DNA of 39,425 nucleotides, taken from Streptomyces sp. CB02959 (GTDB taxonomy: Bacteria; Actinomycetota; Actinomycetes; Streptomycetales; Streptomycetaceae). The notes under the pieces were generated by a model. That model was given only the letters and a program-made list of their open reading frames with translations. It was not told the origin of the DNA and ran no database searches. Positions 1-8,753 of this stretch are shown here, piece after piece (position 1 is the stretch's first letter; each line of letters begins with the position of its first letter). The stretch is taken from positions 1 to 39,425 of the forward strand of contig NZ_NNBP01000049.1 of the NCBI RefSeq assembly GCF_002803155.1, read 5' to 3'. The position numbers and the translations under genes are program-made.

Positions 1-4
1 CACG

Positions 5-100
5 CTACGAGGGGAGGGACAGCCATCGGCCGATCCGCAGGTCGGTGACCGCGGAACGAAGCTCGTCGTCGGCACCCGCGGGGTGATAGATAGGCCGCAT
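5..100 (-). pseudogene. Short N-terminal gene remnant downstream of histidine phosphatase
   Basis: An ATG at position 100 overlaps the stop of the upstream phosphatase gene in a TGATG junction, as expected for the next gene of the operon. The frame encodes only 31 residues (starts MRPIYHPAGADDELR) before a TAG at 7-5. The acidic start followed by a helical stretch looks like the beginning of a longer protein, so I infer a stump created by a nonsense change or rearrangement. A genuine 31-residue peptide cannot be excluded. No function is assigned. Confidence 0.4.
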
Positions 101-771
101 CAGCCCACCTCGCCGTAACGGTTGGTCTTGTTGGAATCAAGACCAACGTCAGGGAGCGGACGGCTGTTGGCTCGATGGACCTCGATGTCTGGCGCATTGT
201 CTGCCTGGGCGCACCAGGGGGTCGTGAAACGGCGGCGTTCAGCGAAGTGCCACGGGTCGGTGGTCGCGGTGGCGAAGGCGGTGGGCCCCTCGGGGAGGCG
301 GGTCAGCACTCCGAGGATCAGTTTGTGAGAGACGGCCAGGATGGAGCCGTGTGTGCGAGCGGCGTGGCGCAAGAAGCAGGCGCAGCGGGCTGCCCGGGTG
401 TGAAGGTCGGCGAGGCTCTCGCCGTCTTCGAAGCGCAGGTCTGGTTCAGTGAGACGGCGGTTGCGCCATGTTCGGTAGTCGGGCGGGTAGTTGTCCGGGA
501 TACGGTCGAGGACGCTGCTGGGCGCGCGCCACTCCGCCAGTAGCGCGGTGCTGGTAAGGAGGGGAAGGCCGGTGAGGAGTGCGAGGAGGCCGGCGGTCTG
601 ACGGGCGCGGGGGAGGGGGCTGGTGATGATGCCGGCAATGCCGTCCGGGAGAGGCAGGGCATTGTGAACCTGACGGCGCCCTTCCTGGGTCAGTGCCGCG
701 TCGAAGGGGGCGTGGTGGCCGGGGCGGTGCCCTTCGTAGGCACCGTGGCGCATGAGCCAGACCTCAGCCAA
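100..771 (-). CDS. Histidine phosphatase family protein (phosphoglycerate mutase-like)
   Basis: The protein has the branch-1 histidine phosphatase signature: an N-terminal LMRHG motif with the phospho-accepting histidine, SPLPRARQTA for the phosphate-binding arginine, and a C-terminal AVSHKLILG histidine motif. Members remove phosphate from small phospho-metabolites; the substrate here is unknown. The open frame extends further upstream, but the TTG at 771 overlaps the SDR stop by eight bases and sits just before LMRHG, so it is the likely start (223 aa). The ATG inside the RHG motif is too late. It lies near the end of a coupled operon of sugar- and nucleotide-metabolism genes, where it may dephosphorylate a pathway intermediate. 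Confidence 0.85.
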   Translation of the reverse strand: MAEVWLMRHGAYEGHRPGHHAPFDAALTQEGRRQVHNALPLPDGIAGIITSPLPRARQTAGLLALLTGLPLLTSTALLAEWRAPSSVLDRIPDNYPPDYRTWRNRRLTEPDLRFEDGESLADLHTRAARCACFLRHAARTHGSILAVSHKLILGVLTRLPEGPTAFATATTDPWHFAERRRFTTPWCAQADNAPDIEVHRANSRPLPDVGLDSNKTNRYGEVG

Positions 772-1525
772 GGATCCAGCCTCCGTCCACGCGCAGGGTT
801 TGGCCGGTGATGAAGCCGGCTTCGTCGGAGGCGAGGAAGGCGACGGCCGCGGCCACGTCTTCGGGGCGGCCTCGGCGCGGGACACACTGGCGGGCGAGCT
901 GTCGGGTGGTCATGGCGACGGGGTCGGGGACGACGGAGTCCTCGGCGGGAACACGGATGGAGCCGGCCGCCACGCCGTTGGCGGTGATGCCCTCTGCGCC
1001 GAGTTCGCGGGCGAGGGCGCGGGTGAGTCCTTCGAGGCCGGCCTTCGCGCTGATGTAGGCGCTCAGATCATGGCGTCCGGCCGCGGCGAGGACTGAGCCG
1101 ATGGTGATGATGCGCCCCCACCGGCTGGCGGTCATGCCGGGCGTGAGCGCGTGGGCGAGGAGGTAGTGGCTGGTGAGGTTGGTCTCCAGCCCCTCCTGCC
1201 AGGCACTGGGGATCGTCTGGGCCCACGAGACGCGGGGGTAGGCGCCGGCGTTACTGACCAGGACGTCGATCCCGCCGAGCTGTTCCGCAGCCTGTTGGCA
1301 CAGACGTCGGACTTGCTCGGGGTCGCGGAGGTCGGCCTCCAGCGCGACGGCCCTCCGACCGCTGTGGGTGATCTGTTCGACGAGGCTGGAGCCAGCCTGG
1401 TGCTCGCCGAGATGTGCGACGACGACGGCGGCGCCGTCTGCGGCGAGGCGTTGGGCGATGGCGGTACCGATGCCGCCGGTGGCCCCCGTGACGAGAGCGG
1501 TACGTCCGTTCAGTGGACTGGGCAT
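764..1525 (-). CDS. SDR family NAD(P)-dependent oxidoreductase
   Basis: A classical short-chain dehydrogenase of 253 aa, the usual family length. The cofactor-binding TGATGGIG motif is at residues 13-20, the NAG motif at 92-94, the catalytic serine at about 144 (IGSV), and the YxxxK pair at Y157 and K161. The C-terminus GQTLRVDGGW is typical of FabG-like SDRs. It catalyses reversible NAD(P)H-dependent reduction of a carbonyl; the substrate cannot be read from sequence. Its start overlaps the 3' end of the phosphotransferase-like gene by 16 bases and its stop overlaps the histidine phosphatase start, so it is translationally coupled on both sides. Confidence 0.92.
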   Translation of the reverse strand: MPSPLNGRTALVTGATGGIGTAIAQRLAADGAAVVVAHLGEHQAGSSLVEQITHSGRRAVALEADLRDPEQVRRLCQQAAEQLGGIDVLVSNAGAYPRVSWAQTIPSAWQEGLETNLTSHYLLAHALTPGMTASRWGRIITIGSVLAAAGRHDLSAYISAKAGLEGLTRALARELGAEGITANGVAAGSIRVPAEDSVVPDPVAMTTRQLARQCVPRRGRPEDVAAAVAFLASDEAGFITGQTLRVDGGWILG

Positions 1526-2643
1526 GCCGACTCCAGCGGGGCGAAGTAGGTGGCGGGATCGAAGGACGGGCTCAGGGCCTCGGCCAGCCGGGCCAGGAGC
1601 AACAGCCGGTCTTCAGCGGCCAGTTCGGCAAGGTTGTAGACGGCGAGAATCCGCATGGCCAGGTATGGACGGAGCGGTTCGGCCAGGTCGACGCTGGGCC
1701 AGAGCCGCTCGGCTACTGGCAGCACGAGGTCCTGCCAGTAGGCGGTGACGGCGGCTCGCCTCGGCGCGCACAGGCGCGGGACGTAGTCGATGCGGATCGT
1801 GCGGCCGGTGGCGTCGAGGGTGGCTTGCTGGATCTTCGGGGTATTGGCTGCGACGTGGTCGAAGGTGGCCCGATGGTCGGTGAACGCGGCCCGGTTGTAG
1901 GTGGGGACGAGCCATCCGCCCAGGGCGGAGGTGTACCACAGGAAGTTCGCGAACTCACCCGGGATGCTGTTCGGGCCGGCGGTGTCGTAGTCCAACCAAG
2001 CAAGGGGATGGGCGAGGTTGACGTCGGTTGGGTCTCCTTGGGTCAGGGCTGCCCAAACGGGCTCGGAGGCCGCGAAGCAGTCCCGCAACCGCCGCAGAGT
2101 CGCGAACCAGTCGAGACGATGCCGTCGACCGTTGATGTCCAGCGTGTGTGTGCAGAGTTGGGATACCGGCACGTTGATGATCCCGGGGGCGACGAGGAAG
2201 TCTCGCCCGCGGTAGTAGGCGTCGAGCCGACCGCCGGGCGCGGCACGATCCCAGTACAACTTGCGCACGACGTCGGTTGGATCGGTTCGTGCCGCGGTGG
2301 TGAGGATGACGTTGCGGTACGTGGTGGTGAGCTGGTGCAGATAGGCGCGCAGTTCGTTGCTGGGTTCGTGGGCGTTGAGGAGGTCGAGCAGGAGCCCGTG
2401 GTCAGGACCGTTGGGAAGCCGTTCGTACATCAGGAGATAACCGCCTGGCACCCGGAGTCGGGCGCGGAGGGCGGGCACGCGGTAGTGCGAGGCCAGGTGG
2501 CTGTGGCCGCGGATCTCGGCGCGGGCCTCGGCCGGGGAGCGCGTGTACTTCACCAGCAGCTGCTGGCCCAGGCAGTCGACGGGCAGGAGGAGGTTGCGGG
2601 TGAAACGGCGAAGCGGGCCGACTGTCACTCGGTGTGTGTTCAT
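1510..2643 (-). CDS. Phosphotransferase-like (aminoglycoside/choline kinase fold) protein
   Basis: 377 aa from an ATG at 2643 that overlaps the previous stop as ATGA. An APH-type kinase signature is visible: K32 in QLLVKYT as possible ATP lysine, QGDPTDVNLA at 202-211 resembling the catalytic loop (usually HGDxxxxN), and LDYD at 217-220 resembling the metal-binding loop. The usual histidine before GD is glutamine here. The protein is longer than small APH enzymes and its C-terminal half is unfamiliar. I infer phosphorylation of a small molecule, perhaps the sugar or nucleoside handled by the neighbouring genes. Confidence in the fold is moderate and in the substrate nil. Confidence 0.65.
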   Translation of the reverse strand: MNTHRVTVGPLRRFTRNLLLPVDCLGQQLLVKYTRSPAEARAEIRGHSHLASHYRVPALRARLRVPGGYLLMYERLPNGPDHGLLLDLLNAHEPSNELRAYLHQLTTTYRNVILTTAARTDPTDVVRKLYWDRAAPGGRLDAYYRGRDFLVAPGIINVPVSQLCTHTLDINGRRHRLDWFATLRRLRDCFAASEPVWAALTQGDPTDVNLAHPLAWLDYDTAGPNSIPGEFANFLWYTSALGGWLVPTYNRAAFTDHRATFDHVAANTPKIQQATLDATGRTIRIDYVPRLCAPRRAAVTAYWQDLVLPVAERLWPSVDLAEPLRPYLAMRILAVYNLAELAAEDRLLLLARLAEALSPSFDPATYFAPLESACPVH

Positions 2644-3803
2644 CGTCCACTTCCGTCGAGCAGGTCGACGCAGAGCCGGGCGAGGGTAGCCGGGGTGAGG
2701 GTCTCCAGGTGGAGGTCCGCCGGATCCGGGATGATGACGTCGCGCACGGGGCACAGGTCGCCCTGGTGCATGCGGTCGGACAGGTCGGTGGCGACTGCGT
2801 GGTGGTTGGGCCGGCCGCTGCGCCACTTGCTGTGACTGTGCCGGGCGTAGAGGCCGACGACCGGCGGGCCTGCGCCGTCCGGCCTGCGTGCCAGCGCGGC
2901 GAGGTGGGTCAGGCCGGTGTCGTTGCCGACGACCAGGTCGCAGTGCGGGAACAGGTCGACGAGGTGAGCCGCCGGCACACCGTCCAAGCGCAGCACGTTG
3001 ACGAAGCGGCGGGGACCTTCAGCGGCGGTGGCGCGGATTCCGTCCCCGTCCTGGCCGCCGATCAGGAGCAGTTGGGCGGGGAAGCGCCGGGCCTCGGCGA
3101 TGCGCTCGGCGACCTCGGTGAAGCGGTCCGCGGTGTAGTCCTTGCGCTCAGGCCAACTGGTTGCGGTGATGCCGGCGATGGTCAGCCCGGTGAACCAGCC
3201 CGCAGCCTGCAACTGCTCCACCAAGCTGCTCGATCGGGTGGCCAGCGTGGGGGCGAAAGGCGTGGTGCCGGGAAGCCGGATACCCAGGCGACGTTCCAAC
3301 GCCAGGTAGTAGCGGGCAGGCAGGTCCGGGTGCGCCTTCCCGTCCGCCGACCAGCACGGCGGACCCGCCGGATCGCACACCACGGTCGCCGCAGCTCCCG
3401 TGGCAGCTGCCTCGATTCCGGGCCGGTCGCCGATCACCACACGCTGGCTGTCCGGCAGTGCGGTCTGGTTCTCGGTTGCCAGACCGGCGCGGATGACCAG
3501 GTCGGCGTACGGGCCGGTGGCGCGGACGAGAGGGGGAGTGGACTGTAGGCCGGCCCAGTCGGTGAGGGCGCGGATAGCGGAGAGGGCCAGGAGAGTGTCG
3601 CCGAGCTTCCCGTGGAAGGCCACCTTCACTTCGCCGCATCGCCTCAGGCGGTCTGCGAGATCGAGTGAGGCCGGCAGAGGTAGCGAAGCCCCTACGGGGA
3701 GGGCATCACGGTCGTATCCCAGCGGTGTGGTGTGGACGTCTGTGGACGGGGTGCGGTGGGACCCGGAGTGGAACACCGCCCCGGCACCGAGGTCGGTGTT
3801 CAT
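2640..3803 (-). CDS. Glycosyltransferase family 9 (heptosyltransferase-like)
   Basis: 387 aa. The N-terminal GKLGDTLLALSAIRAL (about residues 65-80) matches the GT9 start motif, and VVGNDTGLTHLAAL near residue 293 matches the nucleotide-sugar-binding region of ADP-heptose transferases. GT9 enzymes move sugars from nucleotide donors and are best known from LPS; Streptomyces has none, so the acceptor is probably a secondary metabolite or small molecule. The ATG at 3803 overlaps the phosphoribosyltransferase stop by four bases, which I prefer over upstream in-frame starts. In Bacteroidetes, as I recall, GT9 genes occur beside DUF4254 genes, as here. Confidence 0.82.
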   Translation of the reverse strand: MNTDLGAGAVFHSGSHRTPSTDVHTTPLGYDRDALPVGASLPLPASLDLADRLRRCGEVKVAFHGKLGDTLLALSAIRALTDWAGLQSTPPLVRATGPYADLVIRAGLATENQTALPDSQRVVIGDRPGIEAAATGAAATVVCDPAGPPCWSADGKAHPDLPARYYLALERRLGIRLPGTTPFAPTLATRSSSLVEQLQAAGWFTGLTIAGITATSWPERKDYTADRFTEVAERIAEARRFPAQLLLIGGQDGDGIRATAAEGPRRFVNVLRLDGVPAAHLVDLFPHCDLVVGNDTGLTHLAALARRPDGAGPPVVGLYARHSHSKWRSGRPNHHAVATDLSDRMHQGDLCPVRDVIIPDPADLHLETLTPATLARLCVDLLDGSGR

Positions 3804-4372
3804 GCCGCCGCCTCGATCGTGGCCAGGGCGACCAGCGGGATGCCGAGGCCGTCGAGGAGGGCACGGGCGCCGCGACTGGTGTCCTCCACCAGACACGCGG
3901 CGGCCAACGGCAGGGCACCGGCCTCACGCAGACTCTCGCTGAGGTTGGCCAACGTCCTGCCGGTGGTGACCTCGTCATCGACCAGGACGATCCGCTGGCC
4001 CGCGCCGATGCCGTAGGCGTAGACGTCGGTGCGCATGGCGTGCGGTTCGCTGAAGCGGACCGCGCCGTCGAGTGGAAGACGCAGCTTCCAGGCGATCTTG
4101 TAGGGGAGCTGCGCTGCGGGGGCGAGGGCGACGGTGGGCAGGATGCCGCCGGCGTCCAGGCCCAGGAGGAAATCCACGGGTCCGAGTCCGGCCACCTGGC
4201 GCTGGACACGTGCCCACAGATCGGCGCCTGCGGTGGCAAGGGCGTTGGGGGAGACGGGGGATTCGAGTCCGTCCAGGGAATGGATGACGCGTTCGCGCCG
4301 GCTGGTCGGCCCGACGCCGAGGCGCTCGACGATGCGGGCGTTGAAAGACGGTGCGGAAAGGATTTCAGGCAT
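3800..4372 (-). CDS. Phosphoribosyltransferase family protein
   Basis: 190 aa with the type I PRTase PRPP-binding signature IVLVDDEVTTGRTL at residues 128-141, where two acidic residues are followed by a TTGRT phosphate loop. Upstream, FLLGLDAGGILPTVALA (69-84) fits the first PRTase loop. Such enzymes join a base to ribose-5-phosphate using PRPP or run the reverse; some members are regulators. It is cytosolic and sits between a kinase/nucleotidyltransferase fusion and a glycosyltransferase, consistent with nucleotide-like metabolite synthesis or salvage. There is a 60-base gap to the upstream gene, the largest in the operon. Confidence 0.88.
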   Translation of the reverse strand: MPEILSAPSFNARIVERLGVGPTSRRERVIHSLDGLESPVSPNALATAGADLWARVQRQVAGLGPVDFLLGLDAGGILPTVALAPAAQLPYKIAWKLRLPLDGAVRFSEPHAMRTDVYAYGIGAGQRIVLVDDEVTTGRTLANLSESLREAGALPLAAACLVEDTSRGARALLDGLGIPLVALATIEAAA

Positions 4373-4432
4373 GGCGAAGTCCCGGGCAGGAGCGGAAAGG
4401 GAAATGTGCGAAGCGGGAACGGCGCGATGGCG

Positions 4433-6232
4433 TCAGGCTGCGAGCTGGGTGGAATACCAGGCCAGCAGCTGGTCGACGCCCGCGATGACCGGCGGCAGGG
4501 ACTGCTGCCGGTGGCCGTCGCGCCAGGCGGCGGAGACCTCCGCCAGGGACGGCACGGAGAAGGCGGGCAGGTCCGGCAGACGGGACGCCGCGGCGAGGAT
4601 GCGGTCGGGGCCACTCGTCCAGTGATGCTGCTCGCGCAGGAGGAGCCGGCAGGCGAGCGTGAGGTGCTTGTACAGCTGCCGCAGCAAGTCCGGGCCGGCC
4701 TCGGCGCGCAGGCGACGCATGGTGAGAATCACCTGCGGGAGCTCACGAACGGCGGCCAACGCGAGCTCGTCCGCTGTGATGGCCGGCAGCTGCAGATCGG
4801 GGGCATGGTGCAGAACCGGTTGCCCCTGCTGGAGCTGGTGCAAGGCGAACGCCAGCCGAGGGGTGAGGCGCCGCGCAGTCAGCTCGCCAGGGGTGACCAG
4901 GGTGAGGCCGAGCGCTGCCGCACCGTCCAGCGCTGCCCCGTAGCTCTTCAGCGCCTGGGTGACCCTGCTACTCGCGTCGTGTTCGGCGACCACCAGAAGG
5001 TCCAGGTCGGACCAGCCGGCGATCCAGGCTCCCTCGCCCGGACTCCCGGTCAACGCCACCAGCTGCACCGCCGGGCCGCTGGACCGAAGGGCATCGACGA
5101 AGTCGGCGGTCGCGGACGCAACCGGAGCTGACAGGCCCAGGCCGTACGGAGTGGCGATGCGGAGCTGAACGGGCCCGGCGGGATCGGCAAGTTGTTGGAG
5201 CCGGGCGCGAAGCGCGGCGATGCTGCCGGAGTTGTTGATGACGTGGTCGGCGACGGCGGCGACCTGATGAGCTCCGCGGCTGAGCTTGATCTCATCCTTG
5301 GCGGCGACGGCCTGGGCGGGCATGCCCGAGCGCGCCACTCGCACCGTGAACGGGGCATCCAGGTAGACGATCTGCAGCCGGTCGCCCATGAGGACTTTGA
5401 GTTCACCGATCGAGGCGTCGTCGTGCACGGACTCGATGGTGATCAGCCGCGTGTCCACATGCGCCTCGGCAAAGCAGTTCAACTCGCCCACAAGCAACTC
5501 GGCTTGGCGTCGAGCGGAGAGAGCATAGGGATCTGCCAGGCCCTTACGGTGGGCCGCCTGACGCAAGAGATAGCCGATCTTCAAACGCTGAGCGCCGCAG
5601 GTCCGCCGCAGGAACTCCGCACTGGTGCTCTTGCCGCATTCGCTCAACCCGCCGAACGCGACGACTCTGGCCAGACGAGGGCTGGGCGTGACCGACGTGG
5701 CTTCGGAATCCTCCCTGCCGTAGAGCTTGAAACGCGCAGGCATGGGAAGGCGCCGTCGGCCGCAGACGACATCGGTGACCAGCGCGTCGAGCGCGGCGCA
5801 CATCTCCTCGCGCTGCTGGTGTAGCGCGGGAACGCGGCGGCGGGCCAGTTCGTCACGGTTCGCGGCGCGTTCGCTGTGCCAGATCCGCAAGGTCAGCACC
5901 GAGAGCCGGTCGACGACGGAGGCGAGCGTCTCGGTGTGCAGCGGGGCATCGGCGCGCCCTTCGTCCGCCAGCGTGGCGAGCACCTCGTCTGCGCGTTCGG
6001 CCAACGCGTTCCGCTCAGCGTTGAGCTGATCGATCGCCCGCTTGCAGTCAGCCACCTGGGAAGCGGTCAGGTTCGGGTCGCGGACCTGGTCCTCGGTGTC
6101 CCAGAGATGGGCGTTGACGGTATGCAGGCGGGTGACGGCGTCATCGAGGCGACGGTAGTCCTTCTCCTGCAGCGCCTCGACGGCGCGCGTCAACCGCGGT
6201 GGCAGTACCAAAGGGGGTGGGCTGTGCGTCAT
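4433..6232 (-). CDS. DUF4254 / P-loop kinase / nucleotidyltransferase fusion protein
   Basis: 599 aa from the ATG at 6232 (ATGA overlap with the upstream gene). Three parts are visible. Residues about 35-175 match DUF4254: NAHLWDTEDQVRDPN, KRAIDQLNAERN, a second helical repeat with LRIWHSE, and a closing RFKLYG. Residues about 188-350 hold a P-loop kinase with GGLSECGKST at 194-203 and a dephospho-CoA-kinase-like layout. Residues about 385-420 hold a nucleotidyltransferase motif, TGSPGEG followed by SDLDLLVV, with an alpha-helical C-terminus. I infer a multifunctional enzyme that phosphorylates and then nucleotidylates a small molecule. Domain names come from motif recognition, so a profile search is needed to confirm them. 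Confidence 0.75.
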   Translation of the reverse strand: MTHSPPPLVLPPRLTRAVEALQEKDYRRLDDAVTRLHTVNAHLWDTEDQVRDPNLTASQVADCKRAIDQLNAERNALAERADEVLATLADEGRADAPLHTETLASVVDRLSVLTLRIWHSERAANRDELARRRVPALHQQREEMCAALDALVTDVVCGRRRLPMPARFKLYGREDSEATSVTPSPRLARVVAFGGLSECGKSTSAEFLRRTCGAQRLKIGYLLRQAAHRKGLADPYALSARRQAELLVGELNCFAEAHVDTRLITIESVHDDASIGELKVLMGDRLQIVYLDAPFTVRVARSGMPAQAVAAKDEIKLSRGAHQVAAVADHVINNSGSIAALRARLQQLADPAGPVQLRIATPYGLGLSAPVASATADFVDALRSSGPAVQLVALTGSPGEGAWIAGWSDLDLLVVAEHDASSRVTQALKSYGAALDGAAALGLTLVTPGELTARRLTPRLAFALHQLQQGQPVLHHAPDLQLPAITADELALAAVRELPQVILTMRRLRAEAGPDLLRQLYKHLTLACRLLLREQHHWTSGPDRILAAASRLPDLPAFSVPSLAEVSAAWRDGHRQQSLPPVIAGVDQLLAWYSTQLAA

Positions 6233-6897
6233 CACGTGCTCCAGTTCCTCGGAGGCGGCACGGGCAGGTGAGCACCGACGTGGCGGAGCACCTCGGCGTG
6301 GACGTCGTTCGGCGAGCGGTCCTCGCACTCCACGACAGCCGTGTAAACGTCGTGGTCGGCCTGGTGGCGGAGGACGGCGTGCAGCGTCATCTGGTACGAG
6401 GGATAGATCCCGGTCCAGGCGCGGCCCTCACGAGCGCTGGTGATCGCGTAACTGCGGTCGGGGTCACGCGAGGGCAGGAGGAGGATGGAGACTTCCGCCG
6501 GGACGTTGGCCGTGCCGGCAAGCCCGGCCACGGTGTCCAGCGCCTCTCCCACGCTCAGGCCGTCCTTGACCGCGCACGTCGCGGCCGACACCGCCAGGAG
6601 CATCGGAAAGCCCCGGTCCAGCAGCCCCGTCCGGTCGGGCTCGCGGGCATCGGCCCGCTTGGCGTGACTCGCCAGCAGCATGCGGGTCAGCTGAGCCGTC
6701 GTCGAGGTCTCGAACCACCACCTCGCATAGTCGCCGGCCGCGACCCGCGCCCATGGCTCCGGGTCGTGTTCATGGACCGCCCCGAGCACCTGGAGGCCGT
6801 CCCGGCATTCCGCGAGCCGCCGCACATGGGTCGTCTTACCCACGTTGTCAGGACCGTTGAGACTCAGGAAGTCCGGCAGGCAGCGCATCGGCTTCAC
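6232..6897 (-). CDS. Thymidylate kinase-like P-loop protein
   Basis: 221 aa. The N-terminal FLSLNGPDNVGKTTH contains a P-loop (GPDNVGKTT, residues 15-23) of the thymidylate-kinase type, and LLDRGFPML fits the DR(F/G) motif of nucleotide kinases. It probably transfers phosphate from ATP to a nucleotide or related phosphate ester. It is unlikely to be the housekeeping dTMP kinase, because the rest of the sequence is divergent and it is embedded in an accessory operon. The GTG at 6897 overlaps the NUDIX stop as GTGA and is preferred; an ATG at 6888 is a minor alternative. Confidence 0.78.
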   Translation of the reverse strand: MKPMRCLPDFLSLNGPDNVGKTTHVRRLAECRDGLQVLGAVHEHDPEPWARVAAGDYARWWFETSTTAQLTRMLLASHAKRADAREPDRTGLLDRGFPMLLAVSAATCAVKDGLSVGEALDTVAGLAGTANVPAEVSILLLPSRDPDRSYAITSAREGRAWTGIYPSYQMTLHAVLRHQADHDVYTAVVECEDRSPNDVHAEVLRHVGAHLPVPPPRNWST

Positions 6898-7361
6898 GCC
6901 TTGCGGAGCGGCGTGCCGAGGACGGAGGCCAGCGCGTCGGTGTTCGCGGCGATGAACTGCGACAGCTCCGGCGGCATCAGGTTCGTGCCGCGAACGGCCT
7001 GCGCGGTGAACGGGATACGGACGACCTCGTAGCCGCCCCGTTCCGGCTTGGAGAACTCCGTGCCCGTCCGGACCGCGAGGTCCATGGACACCAGGCGGGC
7101 GGCGAAGATGTGCTGGATGCCGACACCGCCCTCCAGCTCATCGGTGATCAGGTGGACGAGTTCGGCGCGCTCCAGTGTGCCGCCGAGTTCCTCGAACACC
7201 TCGCGACGAAGAGCGTCCTCGATCGTCGCGTCCTCTTCCTCGACGCCGCCGCCGACCGTCACCCAGTACGGATCCCGGCCCTGCTTGGTCCGTTTGATCA
7301 GAACCAGTTCGTCACCGTCGAGGAGGATTGCGCGAGCGCTCCGCTTGATGATGTCGGCCAT
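6894..7361 (-). CDS. NUDIX hydrolase
   Basis: 155 aa. The NUDIX box is present at about residues 38-62, with GGGVEEED followed by RREVFEELGG; the REVxEExGG half is intact, while the leading glutamate spacing is one residue off the strict consensus. NUDIX enzymes hydrolyse nucleoside diphosphates linked to another moiety. The start at 7361 has an AGAAGGAG ribosome-binding site 8 bases upstream and opens the minus-strand operon, divergent from the XRE regulator. The longer open frame upstream of 7361 is not used. It may sanitise or recycle a nucleotide intermediate made by the downstream genes. Confidence 0.9.
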   Translation of the reverse strand: MADIIKRSARAILLDGDELVLIKRTKQGRDPYWVTVGGGVEEEDATIEDALRREVFEELGGTLERAELVHLITDELEGGVGIQHIFAARLVSMDLAVRTGTEFSKPERGGYEVVRIPFTAQAVRGTNLMPPELSQFIAANTDALASVLGTPLRKA

Positions 7362-7522
7362 GGTCGATGACTCCTTCTGACGAAGTACGTGGTTCGAGGG
7401 AGAGCGGTCACCGCAACCGCGGACTCTGCGCCGGGGGAACGTCGCTCTCCGACCAGGCACCAAGCATGGAGGACACCGGGTCGGGAACGGTACGAAGAAG
7501 TGCTGCACTATCGCCGAAGAAC

Positions 7523-7557
7523 TGCCGAACAAACCCCGCTACGCTGCCCGTTCGGCA
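7523..7557. promoter_or_regulatory. Inverted repeat in the divergent NUDIX/XRE intergenic region
   Basis: A perfect 8-base inverted repeat, TGCCGAAC (7523-7530) and GTTCGGCA (7550-7557) with a 19-base spacer, lies 35-69 bases before the GTG of the XRE-type regulator. The position suits an operator for the divergently transcribed regulator and operon. A loose TACGCT -10-like hexamer lies inside the spacer. Function is inferred from position and symmetry only. Confidence 0.4.
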
Positions 7558-7591
7558 CCTATGTTGGGACTGCGACAGGGGGAGAGAAGCA

Positions 7592-8731
7592 GTGGTCACA
7601 GTCACGGTGCAGCGGTGGTCCGGACGCGAGACCCGGCTGTTTCGCGAGGCAATGCGGATGGGCATCCGCGACTTCGCCGACTACCTGGGAATCAGCGACC
7701 GCGCGATCTCCAACTGGGAGGCAGGTGGGGAGAGCTACCGCCCACGCGCGGCCTCCCAGTCCGTCCTCGACACCGGTCTCGCCCGCGCTCCGGACGAGGC
7801 CAGAGCGAGGTTCGCCGACGCCCTCGGCGTCAGCGGCCCGGGGCCATCGGCCGCCGCCGAGATGAGCGTCGACTCCCACAAGTTCCTACCGGTATTCATC
7901 GGCTCCGACCGCGCACACCGGCTACGCACCCAGATGACCGGGGAAACACCGCCCGACTGGCTGGAGTCGTGCTCGGCCATCGTCGCGCACCCACATGCGC
8001 CGACGTGCACCCTCCACGTCTTCGCCTGCGGAGTCGTGGTGTTCCACATCCTTCAGCCCCGCAAGCCGGCCTCCCTCACCGAACTCGCCGTATGGCGCTA
8101 CCGTTCCTACGCCTCCGACCTGCCGTGGGCAAGGGCGAAAATCCACGACCTGCTCGGCGAACATCACCCGCACGGGCCAAACCCGGAATACGTCCTGTCG
8201 CTCTACTGGTTGACCGCCGGCCCGTGGATCGGCAGCCAGTACGACACCGCGATGCGTCTGTTGTCCACCCCGTCGGTGTTGGTCGACCGCAGCGCCCCCG
8301 GGGGCCCCGTGCCCCTGGACGGCGCCGTGGAGGAGTCCCTCCTGGCCACGGGCTTCGACCACCCGGACATCGTCTCCTTCGGCGTACGCGGTGTCTCCAC
8401 CGGATACGCCGGCTGGTCCGGTGTCTCCTACGCTGCGCTCTCCCAGGAGCGCAGCCTCACCGTCGAAGAGCTCGTCAGCTGTGAACTGATCGTTCAGGCT
8501 CTGTGGTGCTACACCCACCACATCCAGCAACGGATCGAAGAGGGGAGTGATCCTTCCACGCCGGATCGCTATGGCTGGCGCTTCCTACGAGCAGCCAACT
8601 CCCGGCTCACCACGGCCCGTGCCCAAGAGACCGCGCAGCACTGCCTCATGCGCGAGGCAATCATGAGGACCAGCGGCCTGGCCGAACGCCTCCGGGCCGC
8701 ACAGGAGGCGCTACGCGAGAGTATGGGATGA
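7592..8731 (+). CDS. XRE-family helix-turn-helix regulator
   Basis: 379 aa from a GTG at 7592, preceded by the purine-rich GGGGGAGAGAAG. Upstream in-frame starts are rejected because the region is intergenic in character and lacks a binding site. The N-terminal helix-turn-helix at about residues 12-48 reads FREAMRMGIRDFADYLGIS, then RAISNWEAGG, typical of Cro/CI-type regulators. The long C-terminal region (about 70-379) is not recognised and may bind a ligand. It is divergent from the NUDIX-led operon and directly upstream of the hydrolase and oxidoreductase genes, so it probably controls this locus. Confidence 0.85.
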   Translation: MVTVTVQRWSGRETRLFREAMRMGIRDFADYLGISDRAISNWEAGGESYRPRAASQSVLDTGLARAPDEARARFADALGVSGPGPSAAAEMSVDSHKFLPVFIGSDRAHRLRTQMTGETPPDWLESCSAIVAHPHAPTCTLHVFACGVVVFHILQPRKPASLTELAVWRYRSYASDLPWARAKIHDLLGEHHPHGPNPEYVLSLYWLTAGPWIGSQYDTAMRLLSTPSVLVDRSAPGGPVPLDGAVEESLLATGFDHPDIVSFGVRGVSTGYAGWSGVSYAALSQERSLTVEELVSCELIVQALWCYTHHIQQRIEEGSDPSTPDRYGWRFLRAANSRLTTARAQETAQHCLMREAIMRTSGLAERLRAAQEALRESMG

Positions 8732-8753
8732 ACAGCGAGCGAGGAGGCAGAAG

